Part shown: positions 23,801-35,600 of the stretch, in pieces
How positions within the stretch are numbered: the first letter of the stretch is position 1
Layout: each line of letters opens with the position of its first letter
Assembly (NCBI RefSeq): GCF_022539315.1
Contig: NC_066317.1
Span: 40,704,435 to 40,768,434, forward strand
DNA from: Serinus canaria
Taxonomy: Eukaryota > Chordata > Aves > Passeriformes > Fringillidae
Direction: 5' to 3'
Length of the DNA stretch: 64,000 nucleotides
Made by a program: the position numbers and the translations under genes
Notes under the pieces: model-generated
Database searches by the model: none
Told to the model about the DNA's origin: nothing
What the model saw: only the letters and a program-made list of their open reading frames with translations

Positions 23801-26800
23801 AAAGTTTATTCACTTCTGTGTTGTTTAGATGGTTTTGATCATGGCAGTTGCAAGTTTTGGCTTTTGATGCTCCTTCAAAGCTTCATTTTTAAACTCTTTT
23901 GTTAAATGCTATTTCTCGGTCAGTGTCAGCAGTCATTGGGTGCTGTGAGGCACAAGTCAAAAAACTGATTTGGCTCTTAGGGGCTCACAGAGTGTTTTCT
24001 GCAAAAAGGAGCTGCTGACAGGGCTGAAAGGTGTGGAACATCGTGTGGGTGGGCATGAAATACCCACACAGCTGGGAACAGGGCAGACCATAGGGACCCT
24101 GCTGAGCCTGAGGCAAGCTACTGGAGAGTTAAGCTTGTGGGAAATGAACAATGCAAGGGAAGTATGGAGAAATAAAACCATGGATTTTGAATGATCTTGA
24201 AAAGTTCTGTTCAGAGGATTCCTTCTAAATTTTGTCATCTTTGAGGGGCTGTACATGTGTCTGTTAATGGGTATCAACAGATCTAGCCATTCTCAGATGC
24301 AAAGCCTACTTAAACATTCTAGTGTAAGAATGAAATGGTTTTTAACTTTTTACACTGGTCCCTGGATGGAACTGTTCAATATACCCTTCATGCTTAGAGC
24401 ATCTTTTTAATTCTGTAAAAAGAGACAAAACCTGATTGTTACAAGCTTTCCTTTAGACTCTAACCCTCTTGTGAGAGGTTGGGTAAATAAGATGCTTCTG
24501 AGTATTTTACCTGAAGATCATTCAGGTAAATGTTGAGCAAATTTTTGGCAGAGTGGTTAAAGCAAATATGAATATGGGGGAAGAGATTTCTGCCTTTTCA
24601 CAAGAAAATGGACTAATTATAGCCAAATGCCCCCCTAACAGAGTCCCAAACAAGCACTCTAAACCTCAGGGGTGCTTAAAATTCTTCACTCCAGGTACAG
24701 GGAAATAACCTCTAGCATTTAAAACACAGCATAGCCATACATTTTCCTTGTTTGAGAGGTGACTCAGTAATATCTGAATTCAGATACAGCTGGACCTGAG
24801 TGTCAGCCCCTTAAAGCAAGACCTTTTCTCCACTTGTTTCAACCTTAAGTGTGAACACCATTGCCTTCTGGAGATATAAATCCAGCCCTCCTTCCTGTGT
24901 GCTTGTGCTGTGGGGCAAAGTGGCTGGAGGTGTTCAGCAGGGCTTTGGCAACCAAATTTATTAACCTTAAATAGAGCTGAAGAAATGGAGGAGAAATGAG
25001 CTGCTGTCCCTGTGGGACTGAGGAGGCTTAATTTTGAGTCTCCCTCACTTCCTCATGGTGTTAAAATATTGATTGTGGGATTTTTAGGGTGGCCAATAGA
25101 AAATTCATGGCAGCAATAGTAATGCATATGGATTCTAGTAGCCTTTTTAAGAAGGAAAATATTTTCCTTTTAGGAAGGCTATTGAGGACAGCTGAGAAAG
25201 GTTTGCTGTCTTCCAAGTAAGACAGGACTTTAACTTGAGGAACACAGCTTCACATCTAGCTCTTGGAAAAGCTTCCACACTGAGCAAGAATTAGCCTGCA
25301 CTGAATCAGAGGAAGCCTCGAGGCTATGAATTTAAGTGTCTAAAATACTTAAGACATGGTCTACTAAAAGACTTTGAAACCTTTATTAGGATATTCTTTC
25401 TTGGACTTAAAGCAAACCCTCTCTCTTTGTCAGCTGCTCTCTACTTTTAGTAGCTATCTTCCTCTGATTTTCAAAATTCCTCACATTTTACTTCTATGGA
25501 TACCTGACTCTGAGCTGGTAAGTTCCTGTTGTTATGTGTGTTTGCATGGTTTTGGTGGTTTCTTTTTCTGTAGTTGCTTTTGTTTTCTTAGGACATCAGG
25601 TGCATCTTTTGTCTTTATCTTTTCTGTTGCCCAGGTTAGATGTTTTCCTGGCTTCCTCAGCCTCCTCCAGCTCTTGAGGTGGGCAGTCAGTGAAAGATGT
25701 GGATTTAAACACTTTTAAGTGTCTAATCCAACTCAGCCAAAGTGAACTTTGTTCTTCCACTTTCTAGGTGTTTCTGAACAGCTAGACTAAGTTTTTGGAG
25801 GTGAGTTCTATGAAATTTTACGCGAGTGTTACTGAACAGTGTTTGGCTTTAAACCAAAAATGCTCAATGCAGACAATCAGGCTCCAGCTGTCAGGCTAAT
25901 TATATTTTTAGCCTTTTTCTCTGTGACTTGAGGTATTTTTTCCCCAGTGAAACTCAAAGCAGAAGTTTCTGTTACCTAAATAGCTATCATGAAGTATTAG
26001 TTGTTTAAACAGGAGGCCCTTAAACTTTTATGCTGTAAATTACTGTCTGTACTTCAAGTCCTCTAGAAAAAGATGAAAATACAAAATAATTTTTTCTTGA
26101 TGCAGCAGCATAATCTTTCCCTATGTATTTCTTCAAAGTTAAATTCAAGCTCTGAAAGCAATTCATCTTGCTTAGCATGTTTTCCAATTGGGACCCTGGG
26201 GATTGAGGATGAAATGACTCATTCACATAATTGGGTTTCTCAGTGCTTTTTCTTCACATTGAAGGTTTCAACTCAAAGCATGTAAGAATATAAGAAACTG
26301 AGAAATGACCATCTGAGGCAAAAAGTCTAGAAAGGCATATGGCTCAGCTTTGATAATGCTAAATGAGACTCTTGGCTCTTGTTCTAAGGTCATGTTCCTA
26401 CTGATAGCCTTGACTCCTGGGTGACTGCTTCTAGTGCCTAACTAGTTTGTGAAGTTTTAGATGTGTGTTACCAGGTTTAGCAATGGATGTTGGGCATTGG
26501 TAAGCTTTTAATTATCAGCAAGTTTCCTCCTTACATGATGGGAAATAATTGAAATTATCTTTCTCTTAAATCTTTGTAAGATCAAAGCAAAGATCCCATT
26601 TTCCTGCTTTGCAACTGCACTGGATATTGCACTATGCTTCTCTGATTTTTATTCAACCCCAGTGCAGCTGTGGAAGAATGAGTAATGCTGCCAGAATTTA
26701 TGTCTGCTTCAGCATGCTTGGTTTAGTGGGGACTTCCCCTATTTAGTATTTTTATGAAGGCTTGTGTGGGCTTGAAAACCATTTAATGCTAAAAATTGTC

Positions 26801-26964
26801 AAGAGCTATGAAAAGAAACTGAGGCGCCCACCTCTTGGTTGTCTGACATGTGTGGAGTGTGTGCAGAGCTTTCAGTGAAACATGTGGAGCCAGCAGTACC
26901 TTGGTGTGGATGTTCACAGCTGATGTGTGCAGAGCAGTGATCCAGAGAGTGCTTGTCAATCTTA
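20811..26964. other. intergenic DNA, no gene seen
   Basis: No supported gene or RNA. It holds a 22-bp T run (22291-22312) and a short imperfect duplication (gtttcatatttata twice, near 23450-23483). Confidence 0.65.
22291..22312 (+). repeat. poly-T run (22 bp)
   Basis: Uninterrupted T run following cccgccaccc. Confidence 0.9.
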
Positions 26965-28286
26965 GAACGATAGAATGGTTTGGGATGGAAGACACCTAAA
27001 AGATCATCCAGTTAAAAGCCCTTGATGTGGGCTGGGATGCTTTCCACTAGACCAGGTAGCTCAGAGCCCATCCAGTCTGGCTTTGAACATATCCAGACAT
27101 GGAGCATCCACAACTTCTCTGGGCAACCTCTTCCAGTCTGGTATCATCCTCACAGTAGGTAGAAAAAAAATTGTTTTTCTAATAATTTGTCTAAGCCTGC
27201 TCTCTTTCAATTTGAGGCCATTCCCTCTTGTCCTGTCACTACAGGCTCCTGTAAATAGTCTCTTTCCATCTTCCTCGTAGGCCCCCTTCTGGGGGGGGGG
27301 GTATGGAAGGCCACAATTAGATCACCCCAAAGCCTTCTATTTCACAGGTTATACAATCCAAATTCTCTCAGCCTTTAGTCATAGGAGAGGTGCTCCATCC
27401 CTCTGATCAACTTAGTGGCCCCCTTTGGACTCGCTCCAAGATGTTGAAATCCTTCATGTGTTTTGGACCCCAGAGCGGACACAGGGAGGGTCTCACCAGA
27501 GCACAGCAGAGAGGAAGAATCCCCTCCCTTGCCCTGCTGCCCGTGCTGCTTTGGATGCAGCCTGTGTACCTTCCTGGGCTGCAAGTGCATACAAGGATGG
27601 CTCATATCCAGCTTCTCATCCAGCAGCACCCCCCAAGTCCTTCTTGGCAGGGCTGCTCTTGATCTGTTCATCCCCACCCAGCCTGTGTTGATACTGGGGG
27701 TTGCCCTAACCCAAGTGCAGCACTTTGGACTCGGTCTTCCTAAACCTCATGAAATTCCCATGGCTCCACTTCTGGAGCTTGTCCAGGTCCCTCTGGATGA
27801 TATCCCATCCTTCAGGTGTGTCGACAGCACTATTCGGCTTGCTGACAGTGCACTTGGTCCCTTCATCCAAGAAAGGATGAAGAATTAAATTAATAATATT
27901 TTAAATTCTATATTAATGTTATATATAATATTTCTATATTATATATTAACATTTATATTTAATAGTAATAATTATTTAAATATAAATATTATTAAATGTT
28001 GAGTATTGCATTATTATTTATTACTTAAATGTTAAATAGCACTGGTCCCAGTATGGACCCCTGAGGGACACCACTTCTGATGTCCTTCATGACTGAGCTG
28101 TTGACCATTACCCTCTGGATGTGATCATCTAACCAATTCCTTATCCACCTTACAGCCCACCCATCAAATCCATCTCTCTCCAATGTAGAGAAGAAGATTT
28201 CATGGGGGACCCTGTCAAAGGCTTTACAGAAGCCCAGGTAAATGTCAGCTGTAGATCCTGCCTTGTCCATTGACACAGTCAGTCCA
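26965..28286 (-). mobile_element. CR1 LINE: reverse transcriptase C-terminal part to 3' end
   Basis: Reading the minus strand from 28286 down, a broken ORF2 encodes reverse-transcriptase residues of CR1: VSMDKAGSTADIYL, then FCKAFDRVPHEI, GWAVRWIRNWLDD, SGVPQGSILGPVLFNI. After an AT-rich interruption it continues with the C-terminal region (VLLDEKLDMS, ATKLIRGMEHLSYD), and ends in the CR1 3' block (gatagaatggtttgggatgg on the plus strand). A run of 11 G at 27291-27301 lies inside. Frames are shifted and stopped several times, so it is dead. Its upstream part continues in inverted orientation at 28296. Confidence 0.9.
27886..28033. repeat. AT-rich expansion inside the CR1 copy
   Basis: About 150 bases of nearly pure A/T (taata, atatt and aaatatta units) separate the VLFNI codons of the reverse transcriptase from the next recognisable CR1 block (DEGTKCTVSKP). 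In intact CR1 these are only a few codons apart (FNIFINDLDEG), so the tract expanded or was inserted after the element arrived. Confidence 0.75.
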
Positions 28287-28295
28287 GCACAGAAG

Positions 28296-28785
28296 AATGA
28301 AGAAAAGGCTGAGTTACTCAAGAGGTTTTTTTGCCTCAGTCTTCATTGGAAACCTGTTTTCTTAACACCTCTCAAGAGGATGGACAGCAGGATGGGGACT
28401 GGAGGAGCAAAGCCACTCCAACTGTAAGTAAAGATCAAGATCATGACCTTCTGAGGAACCTGAATGTATTAAAGTCTGTAGGACCCAATGAGGTACATCC
28501 CAGAGTCCCAAGGAATTGGCTGATGTAGTTAGTTGCCAAGGCACTCTCCATGACATTTAAAAACTCATGGCAGCCAGGTGAAGTCCCAGGCGACTAGAAA
28601 AAGGGAAACAATAGTCTAGCCTGTCTCTAGAAAGGATAGAAAGAAGGACCCTGGGAATGACCAACCTGTCAGCCTCACCTCTGTGTCTGGGATAGTCATG
28701 GAAGAGATCATCCTAGAAGCCAAGCTAAAGGCACAGGGAGGTGATTCAAGTCGATCAGCATGGCTTCTCCAGGGGCAAAGCTGAG
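28296..28785 (+). mobile_element. CR1 LINE: inverted upstream ORF2 segment
   Basis: The plus strand carries the part of CR1 ORF2 that normally lies just upstream of the minus-strand piece: EEKAELLKRFF, then LLRNLNVLKSVGPNEVHPRV, GEVPGD, DPGNDQPVSLTSVSG-like codons in shifted frames, and finally dnSxxQHGFSRGKAE-like codons near 28757-28785. It abuts the minus-strand segment head to head. The two together make one 5'-inverted copy rather than two independent insertions. Confidence 0.8.
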
Positions 28786-29499
28786 TCAGGAGTCACGAGT
28801 GGCACTTTGTGAACAGCACTTATGCAGCAATGGTCTGTCTGCAGACAGCTGTCAGTCATGAGCCCTTCATACAACACAGACTAATTCCTGCAGCTGTCTT
28901 CCTTCAAGGGCTTTGCAGGTAGATGCAAGGTGAAAATAGAGCAGTTCTTCTTACCCTCTACTCCAAAATGGAGCTTGCAGTTAGAGACAGATTTCATACC
29001 TTCTTTGGCTTGAGTGCAGTCAGATTTGTGGGATCCACCAAGGCGTGGATTCACCCCTTGGGCACTGCAACAACTCTCCTGTGGTTTCTTGGGACAGTAC
29101 TTGTCTCCTGGAGGCCATGGGTAGAAAAGGGAACAATGGCAAGGCCATCTGAATAAATATCCTTGGGAAAGGGGCCCAAATCTGGTACTCTGGTCATGTG
29201 TCTTCTACTAAGCATATGTGTCTGCATCCTGGAGTTCTCAGACCAGGTGTGTTAAATATGGAATAAAAGAAGTTTCATAAGGTTGTCTGTTGCTGTTTCT
29301 GCCTCAATTACTCTTAATCAGGTAGAATTGCAGTTTATTCTCTGCTTCAAGACTAAGTGACATTTCATTCACTCAAAATGTCCAATGGACAAAGCAGCAA
29401 TGAGCTTGACTCAAATCTGGTCGATAAAACTTATAAGTTCTACTAGCTCATAAATATTTTAAAATAGAAAAAAAAATACTTCCATGGGGGACTTAACTA
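28786..29499. other. intergenic DNA, no gene seen
   Basis: Short unique-looking stretch between CR1 pieces. No gene was recognised. Confidence 0.6.
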
Positions 29500-29755
29500 C
29501 AGTTCAGCAAAGGGCTAGTAAGATGATTGAGAGGCTGGAGCTGCTTTCATAGAGAGGCTGAGAGAACTGAGGCTGATCAATCTAGGGGAAAAAGAAAGCT
29601 CAGTGGGGAACTCGATGATGTTTATAAGTACCTGATGTGAAGCTGTAAAGACAGAAAGAGGCTCTTCTCAGTGGTACCCTTCAGAATGGGCACAAATTGA
29701 AACACATGAAACTACATCTCAGCATAAACCTCTTGCTGTGACAACATGAGGACAG
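29500..29755 (+). mobile_element. CR1 LINE fragment
   Basis: Diverged plus-strand CR1: cagcaaagggctagtaagat, gagaggctgagagaactgag, gtttataagtacctgatgtg, aggctcttctcagtggtacc and gggcacaaattgaaacac all correspond to the ORF2 end of CR1. It is 5' and 3' truncated. Confidence 0.8.
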
Positions 29756-31859
29756 ATCAACACTGGTATAGTGAATGTGTGACTTCACTGAAATTCCTGA
29801 CTTTAAGATGTTTGGCTTGTAAAATAAATCACATGGCCAATGTTTCTGAATGTGCTGGACCACTGTTGAGTCGAACAGCAAAGCTCTGCTGTATCAGTTT
29901 TAATTGGGTTTAAAATGTCACCAGCTTCATCTGGTGTATTGCTGTAGCTCTGTGTGGGAAAATAGGTTTGATTGCACTTACTGGACCTGAATTAGGCAAT
30001 AAGAGCTCCCCACAAAGAGAGCATTTGTCCAACATGTCCTTGCTTTACACACCAACAGCAAAGCTGTTGAAAGCTGTGGAGTTGAAAATTCCTGCTATTT
30101 CCATAAGTGAGTGTTATGATGTAGCCTTGTTTTCTGCTGTGAATTAGAACCTGGGTGTTGTGTGTTGCCTAGCAGCACTATTCTTGTGAAAAGGTAAAAA
30201 AATACATATACATACATATATATGTATATATATTCTGATACTTTCAACAAAGCATTCTTTTACACCGACATGGAATTTCATTGCAGAATAATGAGATGTT
30301 GTTCCTTTTAGTTTGGATGTTCTGTGTCAGCCTTCAGTTCACAGTACTACAAATAAAAGTATATTTAAGTGTTGATATTTCTGCTCTTCACACGTCTTAA
30401 TTTTAAAAAGCTGTCTTCAGTCCCTTCTGTAAATGAATAACCTTATAAAAAGTATTTGTAGGGCAGGTTTATTTGTAGGTTTTCATATTTCCTTATCAAC
30501 TGAGAAATGATGCAAATTTGTGCATCTTCTTCTTGCTGTCACTTAAAAGTCATTCCTACCAAGTAGCAGATATTAAGAAATCTTGAGCAGAACTTCCAGT
30601 ATGCATAACCTTCCTTGCTCAAGATGGGCCTTGAGCAGATGTGAACTACTACAGTGTGTGATGCCCTCTGCTCACAGTTCTGTAAGATTCTTCTAAAGCT
30701 ATTAATTAAGAAAATTCCAACAGTCTGATGTACAAAAGGCTCTTAGTTATCAGGGTGAATATTGCAGTGCGCAGCCAGAATGTGGGTTCAAAATTATTTT
30801 TTAGTATTTTTACTTAAGTCATGGAATTCTTAACCTGCATATGGACAAGTTAACACAGGAATGTCAGTGCCTGGCTGTGTCCTGTAATCCACCCAATTTC
30901 CATTATACAGCTGCCAAGCTGGGAGTTGTTCCATTTTGTATATAAATAGCACTCCAAATACAGTACCCTGTTCCCCTAGATGGTAGAAGACTGAGGCTTA
31001 GCTCTCATGATGGGAGAGAATCTAATATTGTATATTTCTAGGCTACAGAACTTTATGACAGTAGGAACAAAATGGAGGTGGAGCTGAAAGGATTCCAGGC
31101 TATATTAAAAATTCACTAATGTGCCAAGAAATCTGTTCTGAACTTAAAAAGCATCCCTCAAGCAAGAGGCAGAAGACAGTTACATTATTCCTTTAGCTTA
31201 CCATCAGGCCAAATTTATGCTAGAGAACTCTGTTTAAGGCTTTGTTCTTTTCTATTCAGAAAAGCAGCTGGATAATACACAGGAAAACTGTAATCCACCT
31301 TTACTTCTTCAAGGTGGACCTCTAGTGTGAACTTAATGTAAGAAACTGCAACTGAAATATAATTGCAGGAAACCACCAATTATTTAGTAACAGTCAGATA
31401 ATGGCACGGCCATTTCAGCATGCAGGTGCACCATCAAGGGGTAACTAGTCATGAAAGTAAGTATTGAGGTGATAAAGGAGGGGAGAAACTGCCTCTTAAG
31501 ATTTTGGGGATTTTTTTTGTGTATATTTTTGTGACTTGAGAAAAAAATATTCAGCAACTTACACAGCTGATATTATATGTTTAAAGAAAAATGCAAACTA
31601 CTGAGAAGGCTACTGCAGTTTGATACCCATCAATCTTTATTCAGACTGGCCCATTACTTTTGAAAACACCATTAAGCAGACACACACTGCCATCTTGTGA
31701 GCATCTCTAACACAGCTGCAGGCTGATTTCAGAGGAGAGGAAAAGGAGTTGCTTGGAGCAAGTAACTTAATACAGTACAAAACATATACAGACTTAAAAA
31801 ATGCTGCACTGAATGCTTTGTCAATGGTATAATATATAATAGAGATACACAGAGCAAAG
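29756..31859. other. intergenic DNA downstream of FAT1
   Basis: No gene is seen. A TA/CATA-rich microsatellite lies at 30202-30234. A minus-strand AATAAA at 31641-31636 could serve as a distal FAT1 poly(A) signal, but nothing else supports it. Confidence 0.6.
30202..30234. repeat. TA/CATA microsatellite
   Basis: Alternating catata, tata and tgta units over about 33 bp. Confidence 0.8.
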
Positions 31860-32697
31860 CTAAAGTATTTTATTAATAATTTATTGTCAGTAAGAAAGAC
31901 TGGCTAATGGTAATTTTCAGTAAAAACCTTTACAAGACCGTTGGATCACAAATATACAGACACTATAAAAACTGTGTCATGGTGGTTTTGGTTCTAAACT
32001 GGTATGCAGAGGGTCCCCAACACACTTTCCAAGAAGGGAAAAAAATGTTTACAGTTCTAAAATACAGCAACCCATTTAAGACATTTCCATATAGCTGACC
32101 CAGAAAAATATCAGACCTAATGTATGTACAATTGAAATTGTGTGAATATGTTGAATGTTTTACAATGAAATGTCAAACCTTAGTTTTCAGGGGAATACAT
32201 ACAGTGATGCCCTGATTATAATAAGTCAGGGTGCTCATTTTTAATGGCACACTAACACCACTAGTTTCAGTGGAAAACAAATTCACAAAATATCTACAAA
32301 ATCTAGTTAAAACTATCAAAATCAAAACTGTACATAAAATTTACAAAAAATAGGAGAAAATTAATTGCATTAGAACTATATAAATATATGCATCATGCTA
32401 ATATGGAGAAGTGGTATGTGATTTTTTTTTTAACATAGAAAATGTAAGTACATAAAGGATGTTCAGAAATGGCACAGCCAATGGAAATCTTAGAACTTTC
32501 CAAATACAGTAGGTCAGGAAATGGAAAGAGGTTCATTTAGTGAAATGAATTGCATGATCCAATGCTGCCATGCCAGTTTAGCTCACTGAAACAAAAGCAT
32601 TCACCGTGGAAAAAAAAAAGAAAAAATAAAAAAGCTCTTGAAAATTGTTCTAGATTTGATAAAGTTTGTTAGAGTCCAGGCACTTTTGTTGAGTGTG
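31860..32697 (-). other. FAT1: FAT1 3'UTR
   Basis: This runs from the base after the TGA (32700-32698) to just past two overlapping minus-strand AATAAA hexamers (31885-31880 and 31874-31869). It is about 840 nt, close to the roughly 0.8-kb human 3'UTR as I recall it. The exact cleavage site is estimated. It is AT-rich. Confidence 0.65.
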
Positions 32698-35600
32698 TCA
32701 GACTTCTGTATGTTGCTGGGAATCAAGCGGAGGAATTTTCACATCTTCGAAGTGACCGTCGTCTCCACTCTCATAGTCACTCATCATGACTTCAGACTCC
32801 ATTTCACAGCATGCCGACACATCCGAGCAGGAGGCTGTGGAAGCGTACACAGACATGGACATGTTGTCTACAGGGGGTGCTTCAAAGTCTGGATTGAACC
32901 CCAGTGAGTACGGAGCGTACGGTTCTCTGTAGCCGCCGCCACCGCCGCCACTGGGGGTGGTCTGAGGTTCTGACATGTCTGCAGGGTAGTGATGGGGAAG
33001 GTACTGATTGAGGTTAAATCTCTGCCTGCTCCTTGTAGAAGAACCCAAGCTACCTACGGCTGGCATGTCTCTGGGTGGCTGTATTGACTCAAACTGGTCG
33101 CTGTATTCAGGTGGTAACGGTGGAAGCTCGTCAGGTGCAGGGAAATCATCAGGTGGAGGTGGAAAATCGCTTTCTATGTCATAACCACCAGGGTAATAGT
33201 CTGTATCGATGGCATTTGGATCCGTGTAGAGGGGAGCCGACTCCTCCACCACTTCGTAATTTGGGTACTCTTGGATACCTGGCAACTGAACACTTGGCAT
33301 CCAATCTGATGTATCCCAGTGATAACCTGAAAAGTTAATTAAATAAAAAAATAGTATTACTGTCTTGTTTTCAAGTCAGTCTGAACTGAGAAATCGACAA
33401 ATGTATTAAGACAATGCAATCACTGTGATTAGGACACTACTTGTTAATCAGCAGTTTGCCCTGGTTGCACAAAAGACATTCAACACAACTTCACTTTATG
33501 CCATGCATGAGACAGTGCATCATTCACACCTGAACTTTTACATTTTCTCAGACATCAAACCTGACATGGGAAGAGCTGTAGTCACCTATGAATGTGCTGT
33601 CACAATACACAGTTGTTCAGTGGATAGCAAAGAATCAACACCCTACCTGGTGTAGCAAAATACTTAATTGTTGCTGAGTAATAAGTTAGGGTGATAACAA
33701 TGGCTTATTTTTCTTAAGAATGTATTTAGCATATATAACCCATGATTTTCTTAAATAAAAGAAGCAATTTCTATTTGGTAAAGCATTTCAGACCATTTAA
33801 AGTGACTCTGCTTCTCAAGCACATTATAAAGTTAGTTTCACAAAATGCTGTTAGCTACAGGAACACCTCTGATAAAAATCTTTTGTTATTAGTAAAGACA
33901 TTCCACATTCAACTACAAGAACAAAACAAGGAAAAATCAAGCTTAATCATGCAAAAATGACTGGACTTGATCCTCTCTTGCAAACTCCCTTTGAATGTTT
34001 GTATTTGCTGGAAACTAGATGTAAGACTAAACTAACTACAACCCAATAATTTCTCTCATCTGAATGCCAATTAAAAAAAATACACTGTTGTAATGTAGTG
34101 CAAATCTAGTAAAGAGAAATCACTGCAGACAAATGCACAGCAAGCAACTGATAGTAAGTCTGTGTTAAAACCAAATATTAACAGAAATTGTGGTGAACAT
34201 CGATGAACTGCATGCAGAAGTCACCTCTTGAATTGCTGAGGTCAGGAACAGCAAAAGATTCTTTAGGTGGCAGAATAAGAAGAAAAAGGAGAAAACATCT
34301 GTAGTTAGGAATCAAATAGTAGAACCAATATGAAGACAAACAATGCCTAGTCACTATGACATTCACACTGTTTTTGTCCAGTTTAATTAGCAATATTAAA
34401 GTTTTTATAAAATTTTTTCCTGGGCTCCTTATTTGTTGAGATTTGAACTGTAGACAGCTACTGAATTAATGTACAGCCAGCTGGGACATAGCTGTCTTGT
34501 GGTAAAATCTGCAGTCTGGAGTTTACTGAAATCCTTGTATCAGTATATATAGGACTGCTGCTACACAGGTATTTTCTTCCCTTGTATCTACCCTTATGTT
34601 TTGATACAGGGATCCATCTGTTGGCACTTACACTTTGAAGTATCTCTTGAATATCAAGGTAACCCTTCCTTTAGTATCTGGCTGCCATACATAAACACTG
34701 GGGAACCTGCCTCCCTTTGTATGGCAATTCCAACAACTCAGGCTCAGCCAAAACTGCCCTGACAAATATTAAACCTTTCTCTCTTCAGGAATCTATATTC
34801 CCTATTAAAGTCTATAAGGATGAGTGATGCCTATCCTAATGGCAGAATCTTCTCCAAAGAATTCATACTTTCATCTGTTGGAAGACTGAAGGGACAGAGG
34901 ACTCTTCAGAGAGAAGTTCCTATTTTTTTAAGCTTGCCTAGCCCAGACAAGAAAAATACTGTTCAGACAGTTCAATGGAGTCTGAGCTCTGAGACTCTTA
35001 AAACATCTCTGGCATCAACTCCAGGAGAAGGCTCTGATCATTAGTCTGCTTAGAGGTCTAATTTCCTGGGAAATTGGGTGTAAAACTAAAGCCAATAGGC
35101 TTTATGATTTAGAGCACTTTCACCAAGGTATGAAGAGATCTTGGTTTTCCTCTTCTTCTGAGGCAAAGACCCTTTAACATAAATGGCAGAAACACAAACT
35201 AGAACTGGACATGCCCGTCTTTATGTGACAATCTGCTAGATTAGAGCTGTATTTTCTTTTGCACTCAGCATTGCTGATTTGCATTGAGCTACAACCTGAG
35301 GAGCAGTGCAGAGAATACAGGTCTAAAATTGTCCTACGATGAGATTAGCTACAGTTCATGCTTCCAGGATGCCCATTGGACAGAAACACTTGGGAACACT
35401 ACAGGTAAGGACCATCTGTCCCAGAACATGACCTTGCTGCAGGCATGAGTGAGGATCTCTGCTGCCTGAACTGACACCCTCCCTGAGGGTGCTCAAAAGC
35501 AGAACTCCTCCTAAGATGCTTTGAAAGAAGAAATGCTTATTAAGAGCAGAAACTCTCAAATGTTAAGAAGCAGCTGGAGCAGGACATATTTAATCTCTCT

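Noticed and set aside
27375..28321. Open frames with protein-like sequence between MTNR1A and FAT1
   Set aside because: These are remnants of the CR1 reverse transcriptase, not host genes; frames are broken.
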